Notes: a model not told the origin generated them from the sequence alone. A stretch of 64,000 nt of DNA from Sphingomonas sp. 7/4-4 (GCF_027941955.1 NZ_CP115960.1:1488001-1552000), one strand, 5' to 3'; shown: positions 8,791 to 20,400, numbered from the stretch's first letter. Numbers and translations: made by a program.

Positions 8791-8838
8791 CGAGTCAACT
8801 GGTGCGCGGTTGACTCGTTTGCGTATTTGCGAGTCAAC
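8791..8838. repeat. Three copies of a 9-mer CGAGTCAAC in alternating orientation
   Basis: CGAGTCAAC occurs at 8791-8799 and 8830-8838, and its inverse complement GTTGACTCG at 8809-8817. The first two form an inverted repeat with a 9-nt spacer. They lie in the intergenic space between convergent genes. No protein or RNA gene is visible in 8747-8927, so these may be binding sites or a small fold. Confidence 0.4.
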
Positions 8839-8927
8839 CGACGCATCGGCATGCGAAGGAGCGGTTGGGAGGTTCTGCTGCTCGCCCATAATAGAACAAA
8901 AGCAGAACAAATCCTACATTTCCAGCG

Positions 8928-9884
8928 CTATCTGGAGTCCCGGCCCGACCGCGTGTTCAGCGCGCGCGCGATCTCGGTGACGTGGCGCAGATCGCCGCCG
9001 CAACAGGCGCCGAAAATGTTGAGCCAGGGCATCCGCGCAGCAAGCTCCGCATAAAGCTGACCCAGCTCCTTCGGATCGCCCGCATCCAGTTCGGGTGCTT
9101 CGTCGAGCTCGGCATGGCTGTGGCGCGAGGCGTTGGCACGAATGCCACGGATCCGGCGTGCCCAGTCCGCGTCGTGCAGCACGCCGGAGAAATGGTCGGG
9201 ATGAGCGCAATTAACCATGAAATAGGCGGTCGCGCCGTCGGTCTGCGTATCGACCGCGCGGATCGCGTCGGCGAGCGACTGGCCATCGGGAAGCCGGCCA
9301 TCGGTTTCGACGGTGAAGGAGATGACGACCGGAAGGCCGCGCTTCGTCGCTGCCTGCACCAGCCCGACCGCTTCGCTCGCCTGGGTGAAGGTGAGGCCGG
9401 TGACCATGTCGACCTCGGTCGGCGCCAGCCAGTCGAGCTGCTCGGCATAATAGGCTGCGGCTTCGTCCGCCGGGATCCGACGCTCGGGGCGATAGGCATC
9501 CCCGCGCGGGCCGATCGTCGCACTGAGGACGATCGGAGCGCCGCCCTCGAAACGCGCGCGCAGGTTGCTCGCCAGCGCGACCGCGTCTTCGTTCACCGCG
9601 CGTAGCTCCTCGGGGCTCTGGCCGAGATCGGCCGCCCAGTGTCGGTGCGCTTTCCACGTCGTGGTATCGAGAATGAAGCCCGCGCCGGTTTCCCGGGCGA
9701 GGTTCAGGAAACCCTCGAAATAGCGCTCCACCGCTGCCCTGCCCGCGGCTTCGGGCAGCAGCGTGTGCGCGGCGAACTCGCGGATCTCGATCCCGTGGTT
9801 GAAGATCAGATCGGTTTCCAGACCCGCATCGGTCAGGAAGAGGTCGCCGCCGAGTTGCGGCAATGCGTCTCTGTATCGGGCCAT
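8928..9884 (-). CDS. Homocysteine S-methyltransferase family protein
   Basis: A 318-residue TIM-barrel methyltransferase of the MmuM/BHMT family, which transfers a methyl group to homocysteine to give methionine. The zinc ligands are visible as 'VNCAHPDHF' (first Cys) and 'FGACCGGDLRHV' (Cys pair), with the opening 'LTDAGLETDLIF'. Family members use S-methylmethionine or similar donors; the donor here cannot be read. It stands alone on the minus strand between the sugar locus halves and looks functionally unrelated to them. Confidence 0.9.
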   Translation of the reverse strand: MARYRDALPQLGGDLFLTDAGLETDLIFNHGIEIREFAAHTLLPEAAGRAAVERYFEGFLNLARETGAGFILDTTTWKAHRHWAADLGQSPEELRAVNEDAVALASNLRARFEGGAPIVLSATIGPRGDAYRPERRIPADEAAAYYAEQLDWLAPTEVDMVTGLTFTQASEAVGLVQAATKRGLPVVISFTVETDGRLPDGQSLADAIRAVDTQTDGATAYFMVNCAHPDHFSGVLHDADWARRIRGIRANASRHSHAELDEAPELDAGDPKELGQLYAELAARMPWLNIFGACCGGDLRHVTEIARALNTRSGRDSR

Positions 9885-9980
9885 CGTCCGTTTCCACCCC
9901 GCAACGATCGAGCGGCGCTTTTATCATGCGGGGGAGATTAGACTAGATTGGGAACTCCGCCGTGCCCGCTATTCCTGCGC

Positions 9981-10063
9981 CGTCACCCCGGCCTTGAGCC
10001 GGGGTCCCGCTGTCTTTCGGACGAGAAGAAGAAGCGGGATCCCGGCTCAAGGCCGGGATGACG
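9981..10063. repeat. Extragenic palindromic element (REP-like)
   Basis: The left arm begins GTCACCCCGGCCTTGAGC and the right arm is its inverse form, ending GGCCGGGATGAC. Together they form a long imperfect hairpin with an ~25-nt centre. This type of sequence, with the 'cccggcttgagccgggg' core, is dispersed through sphingomonad genomes in my recollection. It lies between the start of the homocysteine methyltransferase gene and the end of the first GH92 gene. It may act as an RNA 3'-end hairpin for the mannosidase operon. Confidence 0.7.
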
Positions 10064-10077
10064 AGAAATGTGAGTCC

Positions 10078-12398
10078 CTAGGCCGGGATTCGGCCGAATG
10101 AAGGCGGGCGATCCGCTTTGGCGGTGCCGAAGCGCGACGGGGTCCGGCCCATCTCGAACTCCAGCTCGCCGCCCTTCGCCAGATCGGCATGGCTGATCCA
10201 GTTGCGGGTCCAGGGCTTGCCGTTCCACCGCACCGACTGGACATAGGGCGCGTCGGGCGCATTACCGCGCGCGATGACCCGCAGCGCCCTGCCCTGCCCC
10301 AGCCGCACCTCGGCGCGGTCGAACAGGGGCGAGCCGAACACGTACACGGCGCTCACCGGATCGACCGGATAGAAGCCCAGGGCGCTCAGCACGAACCATG
10401 CGCTCATCTGGCCGCAATCGTCGTTGCCGATCTCGCCGTCGGGATCGGCCTTGTACATCTCGGTGCACAGCCGGCGGATCATCGCCTGCGTCTTCGCCGG
10501 GGCGCCGGCATAGGCGTAGAGATAGGCGACGTGGTGGTTGGGCTCGTTGCCATGTGCGTATTGGCCGACCAGCCCCGAAATGTCGGGGGAGCGTTCTCGG
10601 GCAGGGTCGAGGGCGCGTTGAACAATGCGTCGAGCTGCTTCTCGAACGCCGCGTCGCCGCCGAAATGATCGATCAGGCCAAAGACGTCGTGCTGGTTGAG
10701 GAACGTCGCCTGCCAGCCATTGGCCTCGGTATAATCGCGATGTTTCTTGACGTCATGGCCCAGCTGGATCGGGTCATAGTTCGCCCACCAGCTGCCGTCC
10801 GCGAATTTGGGCTTGGCAAAGCGCGTCGCGGCGTCGAGCACGTTGCGGTAATTCCGGCTGCGTTTGCGCAGCGTCTCCGCATCGTCCTTCGCACCCGCCG
10901 CTTCGGCGAGCATCGCCATCGCCCAGTCGTCATAGGCATATTCCTGGGTACGGCTGACCGACTCCCAGATCTTGTCGGCAGGGACAAAACCGAGGTCGTA
11001 ATAATATCCGCGCCCCAGCGAGCCGTCGCTGTCCTTGAAGGTGCGGTCGAAGGCGCGGCGGCGGATGTTGGGCCAGGCGGCGGCATAATCCGCCTCGATC
11101 CCCTTCGCGCGCGCCTCGGCGAGCACCGACACCGAGTGCCAGCCGATCATGCAGCCGGTCTCGACGCCCTGGAGCTGCCAGACCGGCGGGCCATAGGGGC
11201 TCTGCTGCGTCTGGCGGACCAGATCGCGGGTGAACATCGCCGCGCGTTCGGGCTGGACCAAAGTCAGCAGCGGATGGAGCGCGCGATAGGTGTCCCACAG
11301 CGAATAGGTGCTGAAGGCCGGCGCGTCGGCCGGGGCCTGATGCACCTGCCGGTCCATCCCGACATAGCGGCCGTCGCGATCGGTGAAGAGCGTCGGCGCG
11401 AGGAAGCAATGGTAGAGCGCGCTCGCCATGATCGTGCGCTGGGCGGGCGTGCCGCCCTCGACGCGGACGCTGTCGAGTTCCTTCGCCCAGGCGCGCCGCG
11501 CGGCAGTGGCGGCGCGGTCGAAGTCCCAGCCCGGCGCCTCGCCGGCGAGCGCGGCCTTGGCGCCCGCGACGTCGATCGCCGAGATGCCGGTCTTGACCAG
11601 GATCGGATCGCCGCCGGCTTCGTCGAAGAACAAGGCGATCTTGAGCTTGTTGCCGGTTACGCCCTTGGCCCCGGCGGACGCGGGCTTGTTGTCGTCGCCG
11701 AAGAATTCGACCCGGCTGGGCTTCCGCGAAAGCTGCATCGCGAAATGCATATGCCGCCCCTTGGCCCAGCGATGCACGCGGCGGCTGCCGGTGAGCACGC
11801 CGTCGGCGTCGATCGCCAGCGAGGCCTGGTCGACGATAATGCCCTTGTCCCACACGTCGATGATCATGTGGGCGAAGTCGATCAATATGTGTCCGGCGCC
11901 CTTGGGGAAATGATAGCGGTGGAACCCGGTGCGCTCGGTCACGGTCAGCTCGGCGAGCACTCCGGATTCGAGTTTGACGCGGTAATAGCCGGGCTCGGCA
12001 TGCTCTTCGGAGAAACGCTGGCGATAGCCCTTGTCCGGATCGTCGAGCTTGCCCGGATCGAGCTCGAGCGACCCTCGCGTCGGCACCACCAGCACGTCGA
12101 GCATGTCGCCGATGCCGGTGCCCGAGAGATGCGTGTGCGAGAAGCCCATGATCGAGCCGTCGGTGCGGTGATAGCCCGAGCATGCGTCCCAGCGGCTATT
12201 GTCGGTGTCGGGCCCGAGCTGGACCATGCCGAACGGCAGCGACGGCCCCGGAAAGGTATGGCCGTGCCCGCCGGTGCCGATGAACAGATCGGGCTTGGTC
12301 GCTGCCGTACCCTGGACGCGGGCCAATCCCGGTGCTGCCGAACCCAGAGCGGCGAGCCCGGCACCGCCGAGAAGCTGGCGGCGATTTGCGGCGATCAT
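10078..12398 (-). CDS. GH92 exo-alpha-mannosidase, canonical type (frameshift)
   Basis: A 773-residue family GH92 alpha-mannosidase. The start is a twin-arginine-like signal ('NRRQLLGGAGLAALGSAA'), so it is probably exported folded to the periplasm. The GH92 core includes 'LPFGMVQLGPDT', 'GFSHTHLSGTG' and 'YSLWDTYRALHPL'. The catalytic region 'AHGNEPNHH' keeps the general acid Glu, and 'GNDDCGQMSAW' keeps the Asp pair of the base. The canonical motif fits exo-alpha-1,2 (or 1,3) mannosidase activity using calcium. The frame breaks in GGGGG at 10585-10589; one added base restores it. It is the last gene of the receptor-led operon, 14 nt after GH125. Confidence 0.9.
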
Positions 12399-12411
12399 GG
12401 TCGTGCTCCGT

Positions 12412-13834
12412 TCAATTACGCTGGGCGAGCAGCGCGGGGCGCGCTTCTCGATGTCGAGGATCAGGTCGCCGAACAGTCCGTTGGCCCAGGCGAACCAGCT
12501 GCGGGTGAACTTCGTCGGATCGTCCTTGTGGAAGCTTTCGTGCATGAAGCCGGTGCCGCCGTGCGTGGCCTTGAGCGTCTTGAGGCACGCACCGACCACC
12601 GCCAGATCGTCGTTCATCAGCGCGCGTGTAATCAGCGACATGGGCCAGATCATGTCCATGCCGACATGCGGACCGCCGATCCCCTCGCCCGCCGTGCCGG
12701 CGAAGAAATAGGGATTGCGCGGGCTCCAGGCGAGCGCGGCGGTGCGCCGATAGAGCGGGTCGTTGCGGTCAGCCGAGCCGAGCAGCGGCAGGCCCGACAG
12801 GCTCGGGACATTGGCGTCGTCCATGAAGATCGCATTGCCATAGCCATCGACTTCGAACGCCCAGACCTCGCCGCCCTTGCCGTCGGGCATCTTGCCGTAT
12901 TGGTCGAGCGCCTGCTGGACCTCAGTGGCGAGCGCCTCGGCGTCAGCGGCCGCGGGGCATCGCCGCGCGCCTCACGCAGCACGATGGCGAGCATCTTGAG
13001 CGCGGAGACCGCGAACAGGTTGGACGGGATCAGGAACGGGAAGACGCAGGCGTCGTCCGAGGGACGGAATCCCGAATGGATCAGCCCGACCTTCTTCGTC
13101 GGCGCGCCAAAGCCGCCAAACATCAGCGTCTCGGTCGGCGAGGCATCAACGCGCTGGAAATGATAGCCGCCGGGCCCGTCCTTGCGTTGCTGCTCGCGGA
13201 GCGTCGCCACCGCGAGTGCCATGCCCTTGGCCCAGAGCGCGTCGAACGGGGCCTTGTCGCGCGTCGCGGTCCAATAAGCATAAGCGAGCCGCATCGGATA
13301 GCAGAGCGAGTCGATCTCGTATTTGCGCTCGGCGACGCCGGGCCGCATCTCGGTCCTGTCGTTGATCGCGGGCAGGTTCGACTTGGCGGCCGGATCGCGG
13401 GTGTAGGCGTTGGCGTAGGGATCGATCAGGATGCAGCGTGCCTGGCGCTGCATCGCGCCGTGGAACAGCCGCCGCAGATCAGCATCCTTCGGGGTCAGAT
13501 GGACATAGGTCTGGAGCTGCGCCGAGCTGTCGCGCAGCCACATCGCGTCGATGTCGCCGGTGATCACGAAGGTGTCGGGCTTGCCGTCGACTTCGCCCAA
13601 GGTGACCGTGGTATCGAGCGTGTTCGGGTAGCAATTCTCGAACAGCCAGGCGAGTTCGGGATCGGCGATCTTCTTCTTCACCCGCGCAATCTCGGCCTCG
13701 ACGGCTTTGCTGGTGAAGCGGCGCTCGGCCAAAGGCGGCCGCTTGCTCACCTGCCCTTGCGCGAATGCTGCGCGGGGAAGACCGGCCGCCAATGCCAGCG
13801 TTCCGGCGCCCGCGATCACGTCACGACGGTTCAT
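12412..13834 (-). CDS. GH125 exo-alpha-1,6-mannosidase (two frameshifts)
   Basis: A 474-residue family GH125 protein, known as metal-independent exo-alpha-1,6-mannosidases. A Tat/Sec-like signal ('MNRRDVIAGAGTLALAAG') directs export. The hallmark '(T)GDIDAMWLRDSSAQLQTYV' follows, with 'YEIDSLCYPMRLAYAYW' and the C-terminal 'HESFHKDDPTKFTRSWFAWANGLFG'. Frame breaks lie in GGGG at 12954-12957 and near 12431-12435. Repairing the second gives an end '...EKRAPRLLAQRN' with a TGA at 12412-12414, instead of reading through into GH92. Its ATG overlaps the stop of the upstream GH92 (ATGA), so translation is coupled. Confidence 0.9.
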
Positions 13835-16179
13835 TTACGCTCTCCCATCGAGAAAGGCGCCGCGGCCTTGCTTGAGCCCCACGCCTTGTTCGGGGTCGGC
13901 CCCATCACGAAGCGCAGGGTGCCGCCACCCTGCAGCGCCTCGCGCGTCAGCCAGGTCTTGTCGTGCTTCTTGCCGTTGAAGCTGACCGACTGGATGTAGA
14001 CGTTCGCCGCATTGTTGTTCGCCGCCTCGATCGTCAGGGTCTTGCCCGTCGGCATCTTGACGCTGACCTTCTGGAACAGCGGGCTGCCGATCGCATATTC
14101 GCCTACCGTCGGCGTCACTGGATAGAAGCCCAGCGCCGAAAAGACGTACCAGGCCGAGGTCTGGCCGTTATCCTCGTCGCCCGGATAGCCGTCGGGTGTC
14201 GCCGAATAGAGCTTGGTCATCACGTCGCGGGCGTGCTTCTGCGCCTTCCACGGCTGGCCGGCCCAGTCGTAGAGATAGATCATGTGCTGGATCGGCTGGT
14301 TGCCATGGGCGTATTGGCCCATGTTCACCACCTGCATCTCGCGGGTCTCGTGGATGACCGAGCCGTAATAGCTGTTCTCGAAAAGCGGCGGCAGCGTGAA
14401 GATCGAATCGAGCCGCTCGACGAACTTCTGGTCGCCGCCCATCAGATCGATCAGGCCCTGCACGTCCTGCATCACCGACCAGCTGTAATGCATCGAATTG
14501 CCCTCGGTGAAGGCATCGCCCCACGCATAGGGATTGAACGGCTTCATCCAGCTGCCGTCCTTGTTGCGGCCGCGCATCCAGCCCGATTCAGCGTCGTAGA
14601 GCTTGCGGTAATTCTGCGCCTGCGCGGCGTATTTCTTGGCGTCCTCGGTCTTGCCGAGCGCCGCGGCGAGGCGTGACAGCGAGAAGTCCGCGGTGGCATA
14701 TTCGAGCGTGCGCGCCGCGCTCTCGTTGATGCCGACGTCATAGGGGACATAGCCGAGCTGGTTATAGAGCTCGACGCCCTCGCGGCCGACGGCGGTGAGC
14801 GTGCGTCCGCGCTTGTCGGTCGGGCGGCCCTGCGACGTCGTCGCGTTCTTGACCATCGCCTCGTACAGGGTCTCGACATCGAAGCCGCGCACGCCGTTCA
14901 GATACGCATCGGCGATCAGGTTGGCCGAGTTCGACCCGATCATCACGTCGCGGTGGCCGGGGCTCGCCCATTCGGGGAGCCAGCCCGATTCCTTGTAGGT
15001 GTTGACCAGCCCCTGCATGATCTGGCTGTCCAGCTCGGGATAGACGAGCGCGAACCACGGGAACACCGCGCGCCACGTGTCCCAGAAACCGTTGTCGGTG
15101 AACAGGGGCCCGTCATGGACTTTGCCGTCATAGGGGCTGTAATGGACGGTCTTCCCGGCGGCATCCACTTCGTGGAACGTGCGCGGGAATTGCAGCATCC
15201 GGTACAGCGCCGAATAGAAGACCCGGCGATTGTCGATATTGGGATCGGTGACTTCGATCTTGCGGAATTCGCGCTCCCACGCTGCCTTGGCCTTGGCCTC
15301 GGTCGCGTCGTAGCTGTCGCGGCCGATCTCGCTGGCAAGGTTGCGCTCGGCCTGTTCGAGGCTGATAAACGATGAGGCGACCTTGACGCCGACCTGCTCG
15401 CCGTCGCTGGTCTTGAAGCTGACCACTGCGCCGGTGCGGCCGTCCTCGCGGCTCAACGCGGCGCTCAATTGGCCGTTGCTGTCCCAGGTGCGGGTGACTT
15501 CGAAGGCCTTGTCAAATTCGGCGACGAAGTAGTTTTTGAAGTTCTCCGGCACGCCACCGTGATTGTTGCGGACATAGCCGGTGATCCGCCGCCGCGCGGG
15601 ATCGATCGTCACCGAGGACCCGCCATTCTGGGCGTCGAGGAGGATATGGGCGTCGTCGCTCTTCGGGAAGGTGAAGCGGAACTGCGCGGCGCGGTTGGTC
15701 GGCGCGACCTCGGCGGTCACGTCGTAATCGGCGAGATAGACCTTGTACTTGTAGGGCCGCGCTTCCTCGGCCTTGTGGCTGAACCAGCTCGCGCGTTCGT
15801 CCTGATCGATCTTGAGCGCACCGGTTTCGGCGAACAGCGCGAAGACCGCGTAGTCGTTCATCCATGGGCTGGGCTGGTGGGTCTGCTTGATGCCGTTGAT
15901 CTTCTCGGCGTCGTAGGTGTAGCCCCAGCCGTCTCCCATCTTGCCGGTGACAGGCGTCCAGAAGTTCATGCCCCATGGCACGGCCACCGCCGGATAGGTG
16001 TTGCCGTAGGAGAGCCCATGGCTCGAATCCGTCCCCATCAGCGGATTGGCGAGGTCGACCAAAGCTTCCTTCTGCGCGGTCTGGGCATGCGCCGCGCCGA
16101 GGATCGGTGCGGGCAGGCAGAGTCCGGTGGTCGCGAGCAGCCCGAAGGCACCGCGCAGCGATCGAGCGAAATTCTTCAA
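13831..16179 (-). CDS. GH92 family protein, Gln variant of the acid site
   Basis: A 782-residue, unbroken GH92 protein with a Sec signal peptide ending 'GAAHA|Q'. It shows 'AVPWGMNFWTPVTG', 'FTDNGFWDTWRAVFPW' and 'SSFIS' core features. At the catalytic acid position it reads 'AHGNQPIQH' where canonical enzymes have HGNExxHH, so Gln replaces Glu. The base region reads 'GDEDNGQTSAWY'. From memory, the uncapping enzyme CcGH92_5 of Cellulosimicrobium also has Gln there and cleaves mannose-1-phosphate-6-mannose, where no acid is needed. That activity is therefore plausible here but inferred. It is coupled to GH125 downstream. Confidence 0.88.
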   Translation of the reverse strand: MKNFARSLRGAFGLLATTGLCLPAPILGAAHAQTAQKEALVDLANPLMGTDSSHGLSYGNTYPAVAVPWGMNFWTPVTGKMGDGWGYTYDAEKINGIKQTHQPSPWMNDYAVFALFAETGALKIDQDERASWFSHKAEEARPYKYKVYLADYDVTAEVAPTNRAAQFRFTFPKSDDAHILLDAQNGGSSVTIDPARRRITGYVRNNHGGVPENFKNYFVAEFDKAFEVTRTWDSNGQLSAALSREDGRTGAVVSFKTSDGEQVGVKVASSFISLEQAERNLASEIGRDSYDATEAKAKAAWEREFRKIEVTDPNIDNRRVFYSALYRMLQFPRTFHEVDAAGKTVHYSPYDGKVHDGPLFTDNGFWDTWRAVFPWFALVYPELDSQIMQGLVNTYKESGWLPEWASPGHRDVMIGSNSANLIADAYLNGVRGFDVETLYEAMVKNATTSQGRPTDKRGRTLTAVGREGVELYNQLGYVPYDVGINESAARTLEYATADFSLSRLAAALGKTEDAKKYAAQAQNYRKLYDAESGWMRGRNKDGSWMKPFNPYAWGDAFTEGNSMHYSWSVMQDVQGLIDLMGGDQKFVERLDSIFTLPPLFENSYYGSVIHETREMQVVNMGQYAHGNQPIQHMIYLYDWAGQPWKAQKHARDVMTKLYSATPDGYPGDEDNGQTSAWYVFSALGFYPVTPTVGEYAIGSPLFQKVSVKMPTGKTLTIEAANNNAANVYIQSVSFNGKKHDKTWLTREALQGGGTLRFVMGPTPNKAWGSSKAAAPFSMGERK

Positions 16180-16203
16180 CGCAGGTCTCCCCTCGAAATC
16201 ATC

Positions 16204-17261
16204 TCAGTGCGCACGGCGCGCGATCGGGCGCGGCGCCACGCCGTCATTGGTCATCACCACCGGCTTGATCGTGCCGTCGGGATTGAACTCCATCCGGTCG
16301 AGCGCGAGCTGGCGGCGCTCGCCCTGCTGCTCGTTCAGCGGGCGGCGGTGATAGGCGATCACCCATTCGTCGGTGCCCGGCACCTGGACGACCGAGTGGT
16401 GCCCCGCCCCGCGCGCGATCCTGAAATCTTGGCTGAGGATCTTGCCCATCGGCTTGAACGGCCCGACCGGGCTCGGCCCCATCGCATAAGCGACGCTGTA
16501 ATCAGGGCCGGTCCAGCCGCCCTCGGACCACATCAGATAATAGATGCCGTTGCGCTGGATCATGAACGATCCCTCGACATAGCCGGGGGCGTGATTTCCT
16601 TGAACAACACGCCGTCGGCGTGCGGCACGATCGTCTTGAGATCCTTGCTCAACTTGACGACGTTGCAGTGCTGCCAGCCGCCATAATAGAGATAGACCTG
16701 CCCGTCCTTGTCGCGGAACGCGAAGGGATCGATCGGTTGGGCGCCGTTGTGGAACTTGCCGATCAGCGGCTTGCCGATCGCATCCTTGAACGGGCCGCCG
16801 GGCTTGTCGCTCACCGCGAGGCCGATCCCGCCGAGTTCGCCATCCTTCTGGATGTCGTTGGCGCTGAAGAACATGTAATATTTGCCGTTCGCCGCGATCA
16901 CCGAGGGCGCCCAGATCGCGAACGCGGCCCAACCGACATTGGCTATGTCGAACACGTGTTCGTGCTTGGTCCAGTGGACCAGATCGGGCGAGGAAAACGC
17001 ATTGAAGAAGGTCTGGATGCCGTAGGACGGGCGGACCATCTTCTGCTTGCGCAACTCCTGTTGCGCCGGGGTGAAGCGCGGCGACACGTCCGGCGTGGCG
17101 CCATGATCGGAATAGGTCGGATAGATCCAGTAGCGACCGCCGAATGCGTGGATCTCCGGATCGGCATACCAGCCCGGCACGATCGGATTGCGCGCCGGGG
17201 CAGATCCCGCGAGCAGCAGCGCCGCCGCGGCGATCAGACCGGTCCTAACCAAGGATTTCAT
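16204..17261 (-). CDS. GH43-type glycoside hydrolase (frameshift)
   Basis: A 352-residue five-bladed beta-propeller glycosidase of GH43 type with an N-terminal signal peptide ('LIAAAALLLAGSAPA'). The three catalytic carboxylates are visible: Asp in 'VPGWYADPEI', Asp in 'GAQPIDPFAF', and Glu in 'GYVEGSFM', plus the conserved 'IWAPSV'. The family acts on beta-xylosides, alpha-arabinosides or beta-galactosides; the substrate is not determined here. The frame breaks in GGGGG at 16585-16589. It lies 24 nt upstream of GH92 in the same operon and 144 nt after the receptor gene. Confidence 0.85.
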
Positions 17262-17333
17262 GCCCGCCTCGTCACTCGATTGAAGCCCGCCCTTCCCCGC
17301 TAGTTACGAAAGCCCGCCCGATTGCACAAAGGT

Positions 17334-17364
17334 GGAGGTGGCCCGGGGGGAATGGGCCACCTCC
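17334..17364. terminator. Stem-loop between receptor and GH43 genes
   Basis: GGAGGTGGCCC and GGGCCACCTCC form a perfect 11-bp stem with a 9-nt loop. It sits between the TonB-dependent receptor stop and the GH43 start. There is no clear U-run in the direction of transcription. It may be a partial terminator or an mRNA-processing hairpin giving higher receptor than enzyme expression. Confidence 0.5.
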
Positions 17365-17405
17365 GAGGGAGTTGGGGGCTTCCGACGTGCGTCTTATGCG
17401 CCTCG

Positions 17406-20400
17406 TCAGAACTTGTACGAAAGGCCGAGATAGGCGCGGCGACCCGAATAGACGTTCGAGACGAAACGGTCCTTCGTGTCGTTGCCCAGATGCTGGCGCT
17501 GTTCCGACTTGGTCAGGTTGATGATCGAGCCGGTGATCTGGAAATTCCGGAACACGTCGACCGCGGCGTTGAGATCGACCTGATCGTACGGATCGTCGTA
17601 GATGTTGAGACCCGAAGCCAGCCCGCGCACGACCTCTCCGCGGCGATTATACGATGCACGCAGCAGGATGGGGCCGTGCTCGTAGAAGACGGAAGCGTTG
17701 AGCTGCGTCTTCGCGCTGCCGACCAACGCCGATTCACCCACCTTGGTCCCGTTCAGCGAGACATCGGCCTGCGACGTATCGTTATAGGTGAAGTTCACCT
17801 GCGCGCCGAGACCGAAGTCCAGCGTATGCTGGGCATAGACCTCGATACCCTGCGACACCGCGCTCGTGCCGTTCGCCTGGGTCGCATATTGCTGGACCGT
17901 CACGGTCTGGCCGGCGACCTCCTGCGGCAAGTCGATCACGACCGGAACGATGAAGTCCTTCACGTCCTTGCGGAACAGCGTGAAGCCCAGCACCGAGCCA
18001 CGATTGAAATACCATTCCGCGCCGACGTCATACTGCCAGGCGTTGAACGGCTTCAGATCGAAGTTGCCGCCGTCGCCGAACCAGCCCGGCAGCGCGCCGA
18101 ACTGCGCACGATCGAACACGAACGCATCCGAGTTGAACGTCAGACCGCGCGAGCCCGCCAGATCGCCATAGCCCGGCCGCGCGATGACCTTGGACGCTGC
18201 CGCACGCAGCAGCAGGTTCGGCATCGCCTCCCACGAGATGTTGAAGCTCGGCAGGAAGTCCGTGTAGCTCTTGCTCTCCGAATTGGGGCTGAATACGCGG
18301 ACCTGGCGCTGCGCTTCCGGGATCACCGTGCAATTGCCGTCCGCGCCCACGGGCTTGTTCGGGTCGAACGGACCACCGGGCCCGTTCACGCAATATTCGT
18401 TCTCATAGGTGATGCGGTCGGTCGACGTGCCGTCCTGCTTGGTGTTGACCACGCGCAGGCCGATATTGCCGCGGACATTGTCCATCTTGAAGTTCGCCTG
18501 GGCATAGCCCGCCCAGATCTTCTCGCGGATATTGTACACGTTCTGCGGCTCGGGAACGCGAACCGGCCCGTTATAGGTGTCGTTCAGATACCCGATATAG
18601 TTCTGGATGTTGATCGCCGGGAAAGCGGTCGTCTGGAACCCGCCGGCGATGTTGCCGAGCGAATTCGGATAGAAGATCTCCGGCAAGGCCAATGCGCCGC
18701 CCGGCGTATCCTGGAAGCGCAGCGTGTTGGCGGCGTCCGAATACCATTCGAATTTGCCGGTCTCGCGATGGACGCGGCCATCGCGCCATTTTGCGCCGAC
18801 CTGGATCGAGTCGATGAACGACGAGTCGAACTTCCGGGTGACATCCACCTGCGCGTAGCGCTGGGAAATCGAGCTGTTGGTGAAGCCCGAGCCGGTCGAA
18901 CCGAGATCGATCTGGGCCACGCCGTTCAGCATGTTCTGGATCACGTTGGGCGAGAAACCCATCGCGATCGACTGATCGGTGAAATTCCACGTGCTGAGCG
19001 CATTGCCGTTTACGCTGCCGTTGCGCGGCTTGGCCTGGGCGTAGAATTGGAACGACGGGCCGCCCGTGGCCTTGGTCTTGCCGAACACGAAATCGACGTT
19101 GAGATGGCCTAGTTCCCAATTGCCGCGCACGTCATAGGTGTTGGAGACGCTCTTTTCGCGGACATAGGTGTCCTGCGGCGCCGGCGTTTCCATCGTGCAC
19201 ATATTGCCGGGCACGCGGCAGCCGGTGCCTTCGGCCGGAACCTGGAAGGTCGCGCCGGTCATGATCGTGCCGCTCTTGTCGAACGTCGCGTCGGTGAAGA
19301 AATTGCCAAAGCCCCATTCGGGGATCTTGATGGTGCTGCGCGTGTAATCGCCGTTGAGCTGGAAACGGAAATAGTTCGCGCTGATTTCGAGATTGTCGAA
19401 CGGCCTGGTCTGCATCGTCGCCTGGATGCCGAGGCGCTTGCGCTTCTGCTCCATGATCGTCTCGCTGACCGATTGGGGCGCCCAATAGCCGCTGTAATGC
19501 GTTCCGCCTTGCGTCGTCTGCCCGGCACCGTCGCCGCTGTCCCAATAGTCGATCGCGGAATCATTGGCGAAGGTCTTGCCGTTGACGTCGGTCGCCGGGC
19601 CGGTGGCCTTGTCGTCGGTCCACCAATGCCAGCTATCGCTGTTCGCGCTGAGCGAGCGATTGGTGCGCACCTGATAGGTGGCGCCGACCAGGAAGCCCAA
19701 GGTCTTGTCTTCGTTGCGCCACGAGAGCAGCCCCGAGACGTTCGGCTCGACCTTTTTGGTCACGTCCGAATAGGTGCCTTCGGCCGAGACGCTGCCCGAC
19801 CAGGGATCAAGGTCGAAAGGCTTGCGCGTGTGGTTGATGATGATGCCGCCGACGCCGCCTTCGTCGAGGCGCGCTTCGGGCGATTTGAACACTTCGACGC
19901 TGCCGATCAGCGACGAGGGCAGCAGCAGATAATTGAACGAGCGCGAGGGATCGTCGCTGTCGGCACCGGCGATGAAGTTGCCGTTGAGCTCGGTCAGCGT
20001 CAGGTCGGAGCTGAGGCCGCGGATGCTGACCCGGCTGCCTTCGCCGCCGTCGCGGTCGATGATGACGCCGGGCACGCGCTGCAGCGAGTCCGCGACGTTC
20101 TTGTCGGGGAACTTGCCGACATCCTCGGCGGTGATCACGTCGACGAACGCATTGGCCTCGCGCTTCCGCGACAGGCTCTCCTCGATCGAGGCGCGATAGC
20201 CGGTGACGACGATATCGCCTTCCTGCCCCTCGGCCTGCGGCGCGTCCGGCGCCGCCGCGTCCTGGGCGGTGCCGGCGCCCTGCGTCGCCGCTGCATCCTG
20301 CGCATGCGCCGTGCCGCACATCGCGACGAGCACGCTCGCCGACAGCATCAGGTCGCGCGCGATCCGCTTGCGCGATCCGCCGCCCTGCTCGTTCCGCTGA

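Noticed and set aside
9885..9960. SAM/SAH riboswitch ahead of the homocysteine methyltransferase
   Set aside because: The leader is short and I could not fold it into a known SAM or SAH riboswitch consensus.
12398..12460. A GH125-GH92 read-through fusion
   Set aside because: Reading through runs GH125 straight into the GH92 signal sequence. One missing base near 12433 restores a normal GH125 stop and a separate GH92 start with its own signal peptide.
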